From positions 45,906 through 109,905 of the forward strand of contig CAJNYU010003825.1 in assembly GCA_905331475.1 (NCBI GenBank): DNA of 64,000 nt, given 5' to 3'. This document shows positions 37,061 to 50,044 of this stretch, piece after piece. The notes under the pieces were generated by a model. That model made no database searches. It saw nothing but the letters and a program-made list of their open reading frames with translations, and was not told the DNA's origin. Position 1 is the stretch's first letter. Each line of letters starts with the position of its first letter. This DNA is from Rotaria socialis. Its lineage: Eukaryota > Rotifera > Eurotatoria > Philodinida > Philodinidae. Both the position numbers and the translations under genes were made by a program.

Positions 37061-40000
37061 ATGAATTTTCTTGACCCAATCGCTAAGAATCCTCTTCCAT
37101 CACAGAATCGAAGTTATCAAACACCGATGGATGATCAACATTTTGAAATTTTAGTTCGAAAAATCGTTCATGTAAGTTACATGTTTTTTTACAAAATAAC
37201 CTTGACATAAGGCTTCTTTCAATTAATATAAAAGTCTGATTTTCTAGTAGAACATTTAAGTCTAGTTCTCATCGCAACACAAAAAGAAAAAAAAAGGTGA
37301 CCGTCTTTCGATAGATCGAGTGTTGGGCTTACTTGATAAGCCTAGTACTCGACACATGAAACTTTATGCTTCCTAAGAGATGAATGATTACTAAAAGTCT
37401 CTTTCTACTTAATAACTATAAATATTTGATTATTAAGAATATAAAAGTAAATCTGATACTTTTCTCAAATATAATTATTGATTGAAGGATTTGAAATTTA
37501 TTGAAAGAAAAATAGGAAATACGAGATAGACCGAAATAGTCATCAGAATTAGTAAAGCTATAGTAGAGATGTGGGAAACGAAACATAAATCTTCATTATT
37601 CTGATGATTTGAGAATGTTATATATCAATAAAGACTTATTTAAACGAGACAACAAAAAGAAATCGCCTTTTGATAATCGAACGAATAACATTTAGTACGC
37701 ACGAGTTTATACTGAAATTCAGATTAAGTTCAAGCTTTTAAAAGCTATACAACTGAGAGTCACTGAAGAAAATTTATCAGAATAAAAAGAAATTAAAAAT
37801 ACTTGCAGTTTATAATAATACAGAACTATATGAAGTTGGTGACATTTGCTTACGTACAATAAATAAAAACAGAGAATAATATTTATCAGCATAAATAACA
37901 AAATAACTAGATACATATTGTAATATCAACATAATCATAGTAATAATCTATGAAGTCGTTAATTAAAAGCTAACAAATGATAATCATCCTATTTAACTTT
38001 GTTAACTAAAAACAGCTGGAATTCTGATTAAATGAAATATTGGATTACCTCGTCTTTTTAGTAGTTTGCAAATTTCTAATTTTTAAATTTGCGTATCAGA
38101 AATCAAAACATAAATCTTAACGAATGCTATTGGTCGATCAATAACAATTATTATTTGATAGGCATATTCAAAGAAAAACAAAAATTCTCATTTAGGAAAC
38201 GAATGATCCGGAAAAAAAACTCGAAATCCTTTATCAATCACGAGGATTTTTTAGCGGTGAACAAGCTGGCCATATTGTATCATCAATAACGCGACCGAAA
38301 GATCGAATGAAAGCAATTTTGATAGTAGAACCGGTACAAAATTCTATCAAGAAAAAAATATAAACTTTTTGTCTTTATCTATCTATTTAAAAAAATGCTA
38401 GCGTTTAATTCCGATGACTTGCCAACAGGCACGAAATATTCTTGCTACTATAACCGTACATAATGATCGACTTGAAGCACTTCAATATGTAAAAAGGTTT
38501 GAATAATAATCTATACTCAGTTCGAACAGTAATACTATTATTTATTTATTTATTTATGTTAAAGAGCTCTTAATGACGCCCATACACAAGAAGGAACGGA
38601 TTACATACTGAGTGTTTTTCCATTTTATGAAGATAAATTAAAAGCAGGTTAGTATAGATCTTTTGGCTTGTGTGATTTTCATAAGAGTAAAAATTTAACC
38701 TTATTTTTAATACAACGATTGCATTGTTTAGGCGCTATTTTGGAAACGGTAAATAGATATGATTAGAATATTTCACGCATCTTTATTGTTCTTTTCATTA
38801 GATCATTGCACGAGAAGGAGTTCGAGTAGCTGCAGGTGGACATATTGGTTATGGTGCGCTTGGTTCAACTGTTGTTCGTGCTCCACCATTGAATCCACAT
38901 TTTTACGGACTCGTAGCTAATCAAATAGCTCATTTACCTGTGAGTAAAAAGGCAACGGAAGTATATTTTCTTTGTCGATAGAGCGAACGAGTTCACTAAC
39001 TGATGAAATCGGTCATCTCCCGAAATTGAGCTTATTGTTCTCTCAAAAATTAATATGAATATCAGATATTGATTACTGTTCGAAGGCGATAGTTAGATCG
39101 TATTCTCATCAAGCTAGGCTAACTGAAAACTCTCGACTCTATCTATTTTGTACAGATCGAAACTATATGACTTCTCTGGCAAAATATTCTCTCTCTTGCA
39201 CTATTCATTTACAAAATAGAATATGAGAGATGTGAAAAAATATCCTTCTTTCGCTTTCTTTCACATCACCTCGTTTGTTTGTTTGTATTTGCAATATGAG
39301 ATTAACCATGAAACAATAACCGGACTATTGTGCGTTTAAAATGGCAATTCACTTTAGATTATATGTTATTCTATGCGTTTATCAATGTTTTATAAAGTAG
39401 TACTATTGTATTGAGCTTAATATGTAAACAAGACACTAAAGTCACATCGAAATAGTTAATGAGTTTCGATCAGAAGAACTAGATTGTCTATCGAACTAAA
39501 CAGTATATTTAGAATCATGGTAAAAATTGACTCAATCTAATAGTATGTTTACATATATAAATACGATAAAAATTCTCGAAAAAACTTGATTTTCATCTTA
39601 AAGTCATTCACAGCATCAGTTTCATTTTCGAAAGGAAAAAGAAAAACATAACGATTAAATGAAGAATAAAAACAATGTTTTGACTTGTTTTTTTTCCTCA
39701 ACATAAACCCGCAGGCAACTAGGGCTGAATGTTTCAACGAAGATAAACATTATGTTGCTTTGAATCTAACTAAACGATCAGTATGTGCAGTAAATATTGT
39801 TAAGTTTTGGTAAATATTTCAGTGAATAATGAGTAAGTTTTGACACTCATGAACATTAAACATAACACTTAAATATTCTTGGCTCGATATGAAGCTAAAC
39901 ACAATAGTATGACTCTATAGCACATTTATAATCCTATCAAATAACACTCAATTCACACTACAGTACTGTCTTTAAAGTATGATAGTGATATTACTTTGTC

Positions 40001-40710
40001 CTAATTGTTCTGTCGTATTGTTAGTATAAACGAACAAAGTTGTGTGAAAAAGCAAGAGAAAGAAACATATTTTATCAAGTCTTCAATATGTTATTCGATA
40101 TAAGACAGAAAAACTTCTCATACAAATCTAATTAGAAGTATGGTGATTGAGGAAAAATTATTTTCTCTAGAGATATCGTATAGTTTGCATCTATTGAGAA
40201 TAAGCACTGTCGAGTTTTACGGTTGCATCGAATGTATGATGTTCGAATAGATTTTTCTAGAGATAGTCGATTTAATTTCCGGACTGAGTTCATATCTTTG
40301 TTTAATGATACTGCTACCTCTTCCGTTCGTTTATTGCCTTTTTTCTCTCTTCTCAATAGAATCATAGTCAAGACGCAACGGTCGCGCGTAGTATATTTCC
40401 TCCAAAAGCTCCATCAATTTATTCATTTGGTGAATCATATCTTCCACCGAGTCGACCAACGGATATCGGTGCTCATTACACATCTAATACAAATGACTTT
40501 ACAAATCGTCAATATCCAGGCATGAATACAGCACCGACACATATTTATCATGCAACTGATCCAGGTCCAGTAGGTTACGCAAATTTACAATCAACTACAG
40601 CTCCACATGCATGTGAAACTGAGCCTCAAATAAATAAACAAACACATACATATACGAGCTATCCGAATAGTTATCCATCAACTCGTATCGATCCTGTCAC
40701 AAGCCATTAA
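37061..40710 (+). CDS. DUF4476-like protein with Pro/Thr-rich tail
   Basis: Seven exons (37061-37171, 38196-38333, 38402-38496, 38565-38647, 38732-38748, 38802-38939, 40360-40710) stay in phase and give about 310 aa. Residues about 38-145 contain two related helical repeats with the DUF4476-style pattern of Phe/Gln positions followed by DR-[ML]-[KE]-A: GFFSGEQAGHIVSSI with DRMKAILIVEP, then TCQQARNILATI with DRLEALQYVKRAL. Next comes a Gly-rich segment (AAGGHIGYGALGSTVV), then a disordered tail rich in Pro, Tyr, Thr and Asn. Exon 5 is a 17-nt microexon. Introns 1 (about 1.0 kb) and 6 (1.42 kb) are long for this locus. An acceptor-like TATTTTAG is 30 nt before the ATG. AATAAA occurs about 160 nt after the stop. 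Molecular function is unknown. Confidence 0.62.
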
Positions 40711-41347
40711 AATGATATCATTACTTTGACTTTCATTTTTTTTCTTCTTCTCCGACGAACATAACTCTAATGACGAGTGAAAATTATTATAATTTTTATT
40801 TTTTTAGCTAAAAAGAAAATTTACCACCCTTATGTTTTTTTTTGTGTTCATCATCTTAATTATGACACTGAATAAAAGCTTTCATCGATTTTTCATCTAC
40901 ATACTATATTATTGCAAGAACTCGAGAAGTTTTGAAGTGCAAAGAAAAAATACGCACAGTCAGGAGTATGGCTATGAAAAAATAAATTTGAAAGTGCCAA
41001 CAGAGAAATAGGATTGCCAACTCGTTATAAATCAAAAACAATGTCATATTTGCTTTCTATGTTTCAATTGAATGCCTATATTTTCTCTTATTGTTGCTGA
41101 TGGTGAATTTGATTGCTGGTCGTGATTGGTTGGCAAGTAAAGAAGAAATCAATTATTTTCTTTTCATCATGCACAAAAGAAAAGAAATCATTCTGTCGAG
41201 CAAAAAGGAATGTGAACAGATTTATGCATTATTACAATATTTGAGTTGTTGTTGTGTCTGCAATAGGTTTTTTTTTCTTGTTATTGTTTCACACAGAAAC
41301 ATATCAAACATTGTATTCATTTCATATATACGCATACATACTAGAAA
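40711..41347. other. Intergenic with 3' UTR of the DUF4476-like gene
   Basis: About 640 bp between two plus-strand genes. It has a poly(A) signal (GAATAAA near 40870) for the upstream gene and presumably the promoter and 5' UTR of the TBATA-like gene. No other feature seen. Confidence 0.5.
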
Positions 41348-43667
41348 ATGGCTTGTAAGTAAAAAACAGAACAAAAGAAAATTTTGCTTTTAATAAATTT
41401 AAATAGTTTATGGACCTACGTTTCCCAATGAGACACATTATGAAACATTGTCAAGTGCACGACAAAGATTTGGTAATCGAAGTGCTAATATGTTCTTTGT
41501 ACGTCCTGCTCGGCATGTTGCTTGTCCACGACGTTTGAAATATATGCATGGTAGGGAAACGAAATTTTCTTCATTATTTATTTTATCTCTAATAATTATA
41601 GATATTACAACTGGATATGTTCCATATGTTGAAGATTCTAATTATGTTAATCAACCATTATATAGATATGTAATTGACAAAGGAAATAATGATAACATCA
41701 ATAAGAACAATAGTTTTGGTTTTCGTAAGTTTTTTTATTTTCTTTTATTGTGAGACACGAGAAGAAGAAAGTTTCTATTGTTAGATCGATATATAGAATT
41801 GTAGCTATTACTGAATTACGTATGAATAAAAATCAGATTTATTCTTGAAGGATTAAATATTTAATCTGGTATTATTGATTGCTTTTATATTGTAATCATA
41901 ATCATAATTTTAGTAACCTCCTTTTCTTCAACAATAGAAAGCCATGACCTTGAATGATGAAAATTTACATTAATTTTTCAAAGGTTGCCTTCTTTTGCAG
42001 CCTAGATTTTTTACTGACATTTTCGTAACGAAATCAGAAATATTCGTTTGAAAGATTTTGTTGTCATTTAAATCAGTATTATAAATACTTAACTGTCAGA
42101 TAATCAAGTTTTTTCTGTTCAGGCAACTGAAACTCTGCAAATCAATTGGATTGAAACAAAATATTTTGAAAAGCTCATAAATTTTTAGTACGGCTTGTGA
42201 AATTGTTCTGTTCGGTTACCTTCAAGTGCATAGAAGGAGGCTTATTCAATTGTTCTCCATTGATATAAGATTGCATTTCTAAAGCAAAATTTAGTAGTTC
42301 AAAGTCAATAACATATATTTATTATTCTTACACTTACATTTGAAATTCATATTCATTTAACTGATTAATTTTGTTGATGAGGAAGTAAGAATTTACTCGT
42401 ATAGATAATTCAGTTGATGCATGGCGTCAACAATTAACTGAATTAGCACAGCAAGTGAACTCATCTCTTACATCAACTGGTGAACAAGAACCAATTATTC
42501 GTTCACTTCGCTCTGGTCGTATCAGTAGACATTGTTCTAAAAGAAATACTGCACCAACAAACGGTAATGCAGACGACAACGATGAACAAGGGATTTCGAA
42601 ACGATTATTAAATCGAAATATGAGTGCGCGTTACCCGCCTTCTAAAGTAAATAAACCTCAAGTTGATGAAAAACCTGAACAAGAGGAAATGACTACTCAG
42701 GAAGAAAATCAAGACTCAGGAATATGGGTAATTGATTGCCAAAATAAAAACACTTCAGATAAAAACAAAATTCCTTTTCTTTTTTTTTCAAGTTAATTCC
42801 AATTCTTTGCTATATTTTAAAAATCGATAATGTCGTGGACGCTCAAGATTGGCTTGTTAATGCAAATCCAACCGGTTTGAATTATCTATTGAAAGATATT
42901 CGTATGTTTGTTTTCTTGTTGTCTGTAGAAAAACGTTTAGCTAAAGAATTAATCAGTCGAACAATGCAAGATATAAAAAATCATGAGATTGACGTTATAT
43001 CAGATATTTCAAATTCTGATCAATCTACAGCGACAAGTTTGAATAAGTAAGTTAGTTTATCAAAATTGGATATTCTTAATTCATAGCATTGTTTAGTGTC
43101 TATTGGCCGTATAAAATTTGGCAGAGACAAGAAAAAGATCGTCACCAACAACAACAACAAATACAACAAGTTGTAAAACAATCGAAACTAAGTCCAGGTA
43201 CATCATTACCGCCATTAACTAATGATAATAGTGAGACATGCGAACGAGCTACATCACCACTTCGAATACTTACACCAGCTAGACGTTTGTTGACAGCAAC
43301 GAATAGTCATCATATTTCTGTTGAATCATTAGTTATCGAACGGCCAATAACACGAACTGTTATCGATCGAACAGCATCAGCAATAACTGCTCGAGATAAT
43401 CATAGTCAAATAACAGGTTTATTTTTAAGAAAACAAATTTAGTTTATTTATTTTTTTATTAAAACTTGTTTTTTCTCGTTTATACAAGATCGACCAACGA
43501 CAATACAAGCACGTCCATTTTCTACAAGTCCATCATTTAAACTTACTAATGGGCATACTCGTCCATCCCGTCGTGGTTATCGTGTAGCAACAAGTTTAAA
43601 TCATTGTACAGATAGTTTTACAAATCAAATATCACCAAAATCACGAGGAAAAACCCCACTCGTTTAG
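41348..43667 (+). CDS. TBATA: TBATA/SPATIAL homologue
   Basis: Eight exons (41348-41354, 41407-41550, 41602-41724, 42405-42727, 42793-42901, 42929-43046, 43097-43416, 43489-43667) give about 440 aa. The first coding exon is only 7 nt (ATGGCTT), chosen because a 52-bp intron joins it in frame to the next. The N-terminal part (FGNRSANMFFVRPARHV, then LKYMHDITTGYVPYVED) and the block SVDAWRQQLTELAQQV follow the layout of vertebrate TBATA, where a short His-rich block, a D-[IL]-T-G-x-P motif and a SSEAWKKELKELASRV-like helix occur in the same order. A helical segment (AQDWLVNANPTGLNYLLKDI) and a Gln-, Ser/Thr-rich basic tail follow. TBATA proteins are poorly understood and expressed in thymus, brain and testis. 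Assignment rests on recalled motifs, not an alignment. Confidence 0.6.
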
Positions 43668-44039
43668 CAAAAGAAGAAAACAAACATTTGTCATCAAAAA
43701 TCATACTTCAAATATATATATATCTTTTTTTTATAGTTTTTGTATTTGCACTGAACACAAATTATTTTCATCTTTAATAAACACAAACATTTTTTTTTAT
43801 AAATCAATTTTATCAAATAATAGATGATTATTTTTTACTGAATAAACGTTTATTTTTCTACAAACTAAATAATCATTTTACTATATTGAATTCATTGCCA
43901 AGTTTTTTTTTTCAATGTGAATATTGATTTTCATAATTATTTATCTTAGTTTTACATTTAGTGTTTGAACTTTTCTTAACTGTCATACAATGAAATGATT
44001 TAGATAAAATACAACATTTCTTTTTATAGTTTGATTCAT
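43668..44039. other. Convergent 3' intergenic region
   Basis: About 370 bp between the stop codons of the TBATA homologue (plus) and the basic protein gene (minus). It is A/T-homopolymer rich with AATAAA-type signals (near 43775), and holds both 3' UTRs. Confidence 0.6.
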
Positions 44040-45118
44040 TTATCGATTTTCTTTTTTTTTCTTTTGTATTCTAGCAGGTTTTACTATTGATGACTGTTGT
44101 GTTTCAATATCACCATATTTTTCTTTATCTGTAAACAAATGATTCATATTTTAATCGTAGATTTACAAAAGAAAACTCTTCTTGAAAATATTTACATACA
44201 TGCAGCTATTTTCATAGCCAATGCTTGTAATGCTAGTAGCGATGAGGTTCTGTCTCGTTTTGGAAGATTATGCTTTTTAGTTGTTGATTCGTGTTTAGAT
44301 GAAGCTCTAGTCGATGATTTAGATAGTAAATTTGTTCGTTGTTTTCCGATGTTTTGTTTTGGTTGATGAATTTTAACTAAAAACATATTTTAGGGTATTT
44401 AAGAATGTATTTCGGAATAATTAAAACTCATATAGGAGAGATCTGATTTTCACTAGCAAATGAAAATAAATAAATCGAACAATTTTCTTATTCATAACAT
44501 GGAACATCGTATGTTTGCTTTTACTGACATGAAATCTATCAATAGGAAGTAGAGCAATGTTTTGGAAACGCATGAAAATATTTCGACAAGTCTTTTCTTA
44601 CATTTTTTTATTTTGTTAGATTTTCTAGGTAAGGTACTGGTGGTACATCTCTTTTGGTTTCGATTTGATGCCTTTATGCCTTTTCTTTTATTTGATGGTT
44701 TCCGAGAGAAATGATTTGGTGATCTGTTTTTTCTTGTTTTAGCTATTGAATTAGGTAGTTTTCGTTGTTTTTGCTTTTTGTTTGCGTTCGATTGAGTAGA
44801 ACGCTTGTTATTGATTTTTTTCTGCTGTATTACTTTTAGTTTCGATGATAATCTCTTGAGGTTTTTAGAACAGAGTTTTTTCAAATTTTTTTTGTTCATC
44901 GGTTCTGTTTTTGTGCTGAGCTTTTGCGCACGAAAATGGTTATTAATTTGGTATTTACTGATCGATAACAAGAGGTTTCTATTTTTATTTCTATCAGACA
45001 TTGTAACAACAGAGCCTATCATTGATGAAATGTTTCTGTTGTTTTTCGTTGTTGAATATAAAGAATGAGCATTATTAGCCTTGATATTGTCTTTAGGCGG
45101 TACATATCTATGTTGCAT
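44040..45118 (-). CDS. Lys/Arg-rich basic protein, unknown
   Basis: Three exons (45118-44602, 44376-44200, 44128-44040) join in phase into about 260 aa. The first exon is open for 172 codons. Composition is extreme: Lys, Arg, Asn, Ser and Gln dominate, with clusters such as KKQKQRKLPNSIAKTRKNR and SRKPSNKRKGIKASNRNQKR, which would act as nuclear localisation signals. Acidic residues are scarce, so the calculated pI must be very high. No fold, zinc site or histone/protamine signature was recognised. Low-complexity composition means some of this could be chance, but a strong donor (AAAT/GTAAGAAAAG) and two in-frame downstream exons argue for a real gene. A nucleolar or chromatin role is a guess. 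Confidence 0.5.
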
Positions 45119-46581
45119 GTTAGGAAAAAATCATCTTGTAATTTGCATAACTATAATTGAAAGATTTCAGAGAAAAATTAATCATTAAAAAAATATTTTT
45201 ACTACCGAAATTTTCTTGCGCTTCTTTTAAAATCTTATATCTGAAATATTTTTTACTACGTAAAATCAATAGCATGGGATAACACTCTCACCTTTCGATT
45301 TCGACTGAAGACATTATTTAGCTAGATGATCTTTTATTCGTGTATAGTTAAATCGTATTTACTAAGAATTCGATTATGATAATATCTTATGTGACAATTT
45401 TAAAAAGTATTGCAATTACAATAATCTTTTATAAACGAAAATTATTTTCAACTTGTATTAGTAGATCGTAGTCAAATGTTTTGTTAAAATTTTTGCCTTA
45501 AGAACAGAATACGTTGTTAATTGATGAGAAGCTAAAATATACACCCAACATACAATATATAGTTAAAACAGTAGGAACTGAGAATATGTGTAGAGTTTTC
45601 ATAAAAGATAGTTATGGATTCATCAAAATATTTCGTTTGTCTGAAAAAACCTTAATCAAATAAAATGATATCTACTTGATAGTTGAGTTGAGGGTACGCT
45701 TATTTTTTGATGTAATCATTGATTCAACAGTAGATTGTCCTATATCTGTCGATGAAAGAGCTTAGAAAAATTAAAATAAAATATGTAAAATTAATTAAAA
45801 AGGGTAATATATTACAAGGTTGTACTGTTGTTGGTATCGCTTGAGATGTTATCATTTGATCTGCAAAAAGAATTGATTGATATCTCGCCTATAAAAATGC
45901 TTGTAATTTTGACGAAACTATCATCGTTTGAGAGCTATGGGTTTTATAATATTTTTTATGCATATTTAAATGGCGCTGTCATTTAACTATCTATTCTATT
46001 CATTAATATTACTCATAATCAAGCCTAAGTAATTAATTAGAAATTTTAGGTTCTAGGAGTTGATTATCAACATAAAAAAAAACCTTAATTAACTTTTTTA
46101 GCTATTTTCAATGTATAAAAACTAAGTTTTGGTAACAAACCGATGTTACGACTTGTCATCATGAACGAGAAAAATTTCAAAGCAAAGCTATACATTCAAA
46201 GGAACGATATGCTTATCAAGATTATCGATATACGTAGCTATATATATATGAAATAATCTTCATATACTGCATAGAACTTTAAATATAGCATATATAATAT
46301 TATGTTCTTCCAATCATATCGAAAACTATCTATGTATTCTATTTTCTACATAGAAATATAATAAAATTGTAAATAACAATTATAAAAGCTCAATGTTAAG
46401 AAGAATCTCAACTAATAAAAGTTCAGATATAATCTTCCTAGTCAGTATTATTTTATCTTATGAAAAATGTTCTTGCCTGTGTCTGGTTTAAACATAACTC
46501 ACGCGTTAGATCGCACACGTCTATATTTATAATGGATTGAATTTGTTCTGTTCTCTTTGTCTGTTTTCATTGTTGTTCATT

Positions 46582-48462
46582 CAAGGGGGAAAGTACAGGT
46601 TTGGAATCCCCAGCACCTCAGCACCTTTTCTATAGTGAGATTTACTTCAGTCGTATGGAAATGAATCGGGAAAACTACCTTCATTTTCAATAGTAGAGGT
46701 GATTTTGTTTTTGAATTATTCACAGAATCTGAATGAGAATTATTTCAGACTAAAAAAGCCAGCAGAAAAAGAAAAACATCCTTTGAAAGTAACCGTATAT
46801 CAAATTGCAAAATGATTTATCAAAAAGTTTGATCCTTCTTTTATTAGTGTGACAACTAACAATGAGTTCTGAATATTTTTCAGAAGTTTATTTTTCATTG
46901 TATCGCCATTGCATTTGTGCAGCTTCTGCTTTTTCTGAGTTATCAAAAAAAAGCAGTGTACGAAATCCCATACTCCTTGGTAAAAAAAACCTGCATATAA
47001 TTTTATTAGCTTGAAAATCATCATTGAATTTTGATTATTTTCCACAATTTTATTGTGTATTTCATGAAACATCAATTTTTAACACCTGGAGTCCCCCTCA
47101 AGGATCAAAAAACCCTTTTTGTTCTGGTTTTAATATAGACAGTTATATTTCCATAAAGCTAAGCTTTCTGATTACAATTATTGTCTCAGTTTTGAATTTC
47201 ATCGAGTAATAAGAATCATATGAAGCACTCTTTCGGAGCCTTAAAAAACAGTTTCTGACCTAAAGATCTATGGATATTCGATTTATACTGTTTGAAAATA
47301 GATCCGCTCGATGCAAACTGTTTTTATTTCTATCAAAATATATAAGAACGACTTGGATATTCAATCTTTTTTCTCTCGATAAATTTTAAATACCACCCCG
47401 ATCGGGTCATAGAGTTACTAAATATTGCTTTTTTCAGTTTTATTAAGTGTAGTTTTTCGAGGTGTACCAGTTAGATTTTCTTACCAGATACGTAATTGAA
47501 TGTACTCTTTCTAATAAAACTGTTTTCGAATTAAAACTCGGTGTAATGTGAAACGTTTTCGCTCCAATACTAATGTTGAAATCGAATTTCTGTCATTGCT
47601 TGGCTGATACTTGATAGTTTCAAACAGAATAATTCCTATACGGCTGAATAAAAATATTATATTTGTTTTAAGCACAAAATCTAATTCGATTTAATTATTT
47701 CTACAACTTTTGTTTTCGATCAGATTTTTACGTCTGGTCCCTTTCAGGCTCATCTGAAAACAAAATATTCTATTCAAAGCAATTATTCTAACTGCATGAC
47801 GCAATCGGGGCGGTATTTAACATTTATCGATAAAACAAAATTTGAATATCTAAGCCGTTCTTATATACTCTGATAGGCAAAAAACATTCTGTATCGAAGG
47901 GATCTATTTTCAAACAGTATAAAACGAATATTCAAGGACCTTTGGGCCAGTAGCTGTTTTTAAGTCTTCCCGAGAGTGCTTCGGATCTTTCTTAGTGTCC
48001 AATGAATTTTAAAATCCAGGATGATATTTGTGATCAGGAAACTTAACTCTATCGAAATATAACTACTCGCACTAAAATTAGAATAAAACGTTTTTCGATC
48101 CTTGAGGGGGTAGGTACCCCAGATGTTAAAAATTGATTTTTCATAAAATACACAGTAAACTCCTGGAAAATAATCGGAATTCAATGATGACTCTTAAGTT
48201 AATAACATTAAGTGCAGGTTTTTTAGTGGCCAGGTTTCTAATTTGGCACACCTCTGATTTGATTATGGAATTAGTGTATTCAACAAGATTGTGGAAAAAC
48301 AATGAGTTTAACAGAGAATGAAGTCATCCTGTCGTATACTACTCCTTTATTTTTCTGTAGCTTTCCGATAACTACTAACACCTTTAGCACCTTTCAGCAC
48401 CTTTCAGCACCTTCGGCACTTTGTAGTAAATTTTGGTGCTTGGAGCCAGCACTTCGCCCTTG
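46582..48462. mobile_element. Fold-back structure, probably a degenerate DNA transposon
   Basis: 46984-47435 and 47772-48226 are imperfect inverted copies of each other (roughly three quarters identical by eye), separated by about 340 bp. Examples: ATCATTGAATTTTGATTATTTTCC near 47020 against the complement near 48180, and ATACTGTTTGAAAATAGATC in both arms. Outer candidate ends are CAAGGGGGAAAGTAC at 46582 and the complement of CAAGGGCGAAGTGC ending at 48462. These resemble the ends of the small hAT-like MITE at 19374-19556. No target duplication is evident at these outer ends, so the outer limits are tentative while the inverted arms are seen directly. No transposase frame. Confidence 0.5.
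48381..48420. repeat. Four copies of a 10-bp tandem unit (CTTTCAGCAC-like)
   Basis: CCTTTAGCAC, CTTTCAGCAC, CTTTCAGCAC and CTTCGGCACT follow each other directly at the right end of the fold-back structure. A related CAGCACCTCAGCACC lies near its left end (about 46610). Confidence 0.75.
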
Positions 48463-48659
48463 GTCTTCTGTCTCCTGCGGTTTTCGCTATTCCGCAATGA
48501 ATATAGTTTTCATCTTTTAGTAATATTTCGATAAATCTAAAAGCTGAATGCCAACATTCAGGTACTGTTTACCAGCGAGACCACCTACTTATCTATTCCA
48601 TGAAGTACATCTTCATTTTTCACATACCGCTCTCACCCTCACGCTGTGCTATGTGTGAT

Positions 48660-48680
48660 TGAGTCACACCGTGTGACTCA
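48660..48680. repeat. 21-bp perfect palindrome with AP-1-like half sites
   Basis: TGAGTCACAC, one central C, then GTGTGACTCA: 10-bp arms with a 1-nt centre. Each arm ends in TGAGTCA, the AP-1/bZIP consensus. No gene start is nearby, so regulatory use is unproven. Confidence 0.6.
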
Positions 48681-50044
48681 CGCATGTGTAAATTGAAGTT
48701 TTTTGAAAGTAGGAAACAACCATGCTTTTGTTAAACATACGACCAAATATACACTGCGACTAATTGTCGCTCTCCCAAAAGAAGAGAACTATATTTGAAA
48801 ACAATATTTTTCACTTGGGATTATCGAAAGCAATTAAATTATTATTTTTTGTATCAACTACATGGGAAACAATTAAAAGAATTCAAGTTTCCAAATTTTC
48901 TTCATGTTGTTAAATAGATTCACAAGTTGTAAATAAATAATAAAAATCATATTGGATTTGCTGTGCAGAATCTCAATTAAAACCAGGTCATTTGCTGATT
49001 TTTCCGATGACTATTATTTTAAGGAATGTTAATCTTAACTATACATAAGACATGAAAATTTTATCTTGTATGTCACTATGAAGAAAAATGGTCTGACAAT
49101 AGTTGATTGGGCGGTATTGAATAGCTCTACTATCCATTGTGTATTTTAGAAGATAAAATTTCAAGAAAAGCCTCCACAGATTTGAAAGTATATTTATTGT
49201 AACGATTTTTAGGTATCAAAAGAATATTTTCGGACAGAACTGTGTTTTATTATCTTTCTTCTATAAGAAATCAAATCTTTTCATACAATACACATCTTTA
49301 TATAACGAACACAGAGAGATGGCATATAAATCCAGCAGAAGAGAAAAAGAGGAAAAAGGACATTTTTTTGGTCTGCTGTTCTCTCTCCCCTAGCTGTTGA
49401 TGGTTGAAAGCTTTCGACAACATTCAGCATTTTTTCGACTGCGTGATGTTTTTTTGCAACACACCATTTCGTTGGTATTTATATGCTCTCACTTAATGTT
49501 TCATCATAGTACTATTTACAAAGAAAGCATTCATCGCCACTTATTGATTAACTCCAATACAAATGTAAGTCCTTCAAATAGAATTCTTAATTGCTAGCAT
49601 ATTTCAGGACTATTGCAAGCGAGTGATAATATGAAAACGAGAACTTATTGTTCATCATGAGTCAGTTCGTATCAAAACAGTTTACCAATTATTTATATTC
49701 ATACTTCAGATTATATCTCCAAATTTTGTTTTCTAAACAAAATATCTTTAGTAGTATCAATACTCTTATTGTTTTTATGATAAAGATAACCATATTTATT
49801 GTGCTTATTCATTATACAAAACTTACCTTTGAGAATTTCCATTTAAACTGTAGCATTGCTCTTGACTCATCAATTAGAATAATTTATAATAAGAGTCAAG
49901 CAGTAGGCCACCTAGTATATTAATATCAATAAGCATAAACTAAACTCACTTATACGATTAGTTCCTATTTTTAGAATTCTACAGTATGCATACTCTTTAT
50001 TTTTACTATTAAAAATTCTAATCGTAAAATATTTTCGACAAAAG

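Larger units (their letters stand above)
45119..50044. other. Gene-free, repeat-rich stretch
   Basis: Nearly 5 kb without a supported gene. It holds a large imperfect inverted repeat (46984-48226), a 10-bp tandem repeat (48381-48420) and a 21-bp palindrome (48660-48680). 45.1-46.5 kb and 48.7-50.0 kb show nothing recognisable. Confidence 0.55.

Noticed and set aside
41091..41393. 100-codon plus-strand frame upstream of the TBATA homologue
   Set aside because: It runs through the short first coding exon and intron of that gene in another frame; composition is not protein-like.
46800..48321. Short frames in both arms of the fold-back structure with similar translations
   Set aside because: The similarity is explained by the DNA-level inverted repeat; frames are short, on opposite strands and lack domain features.
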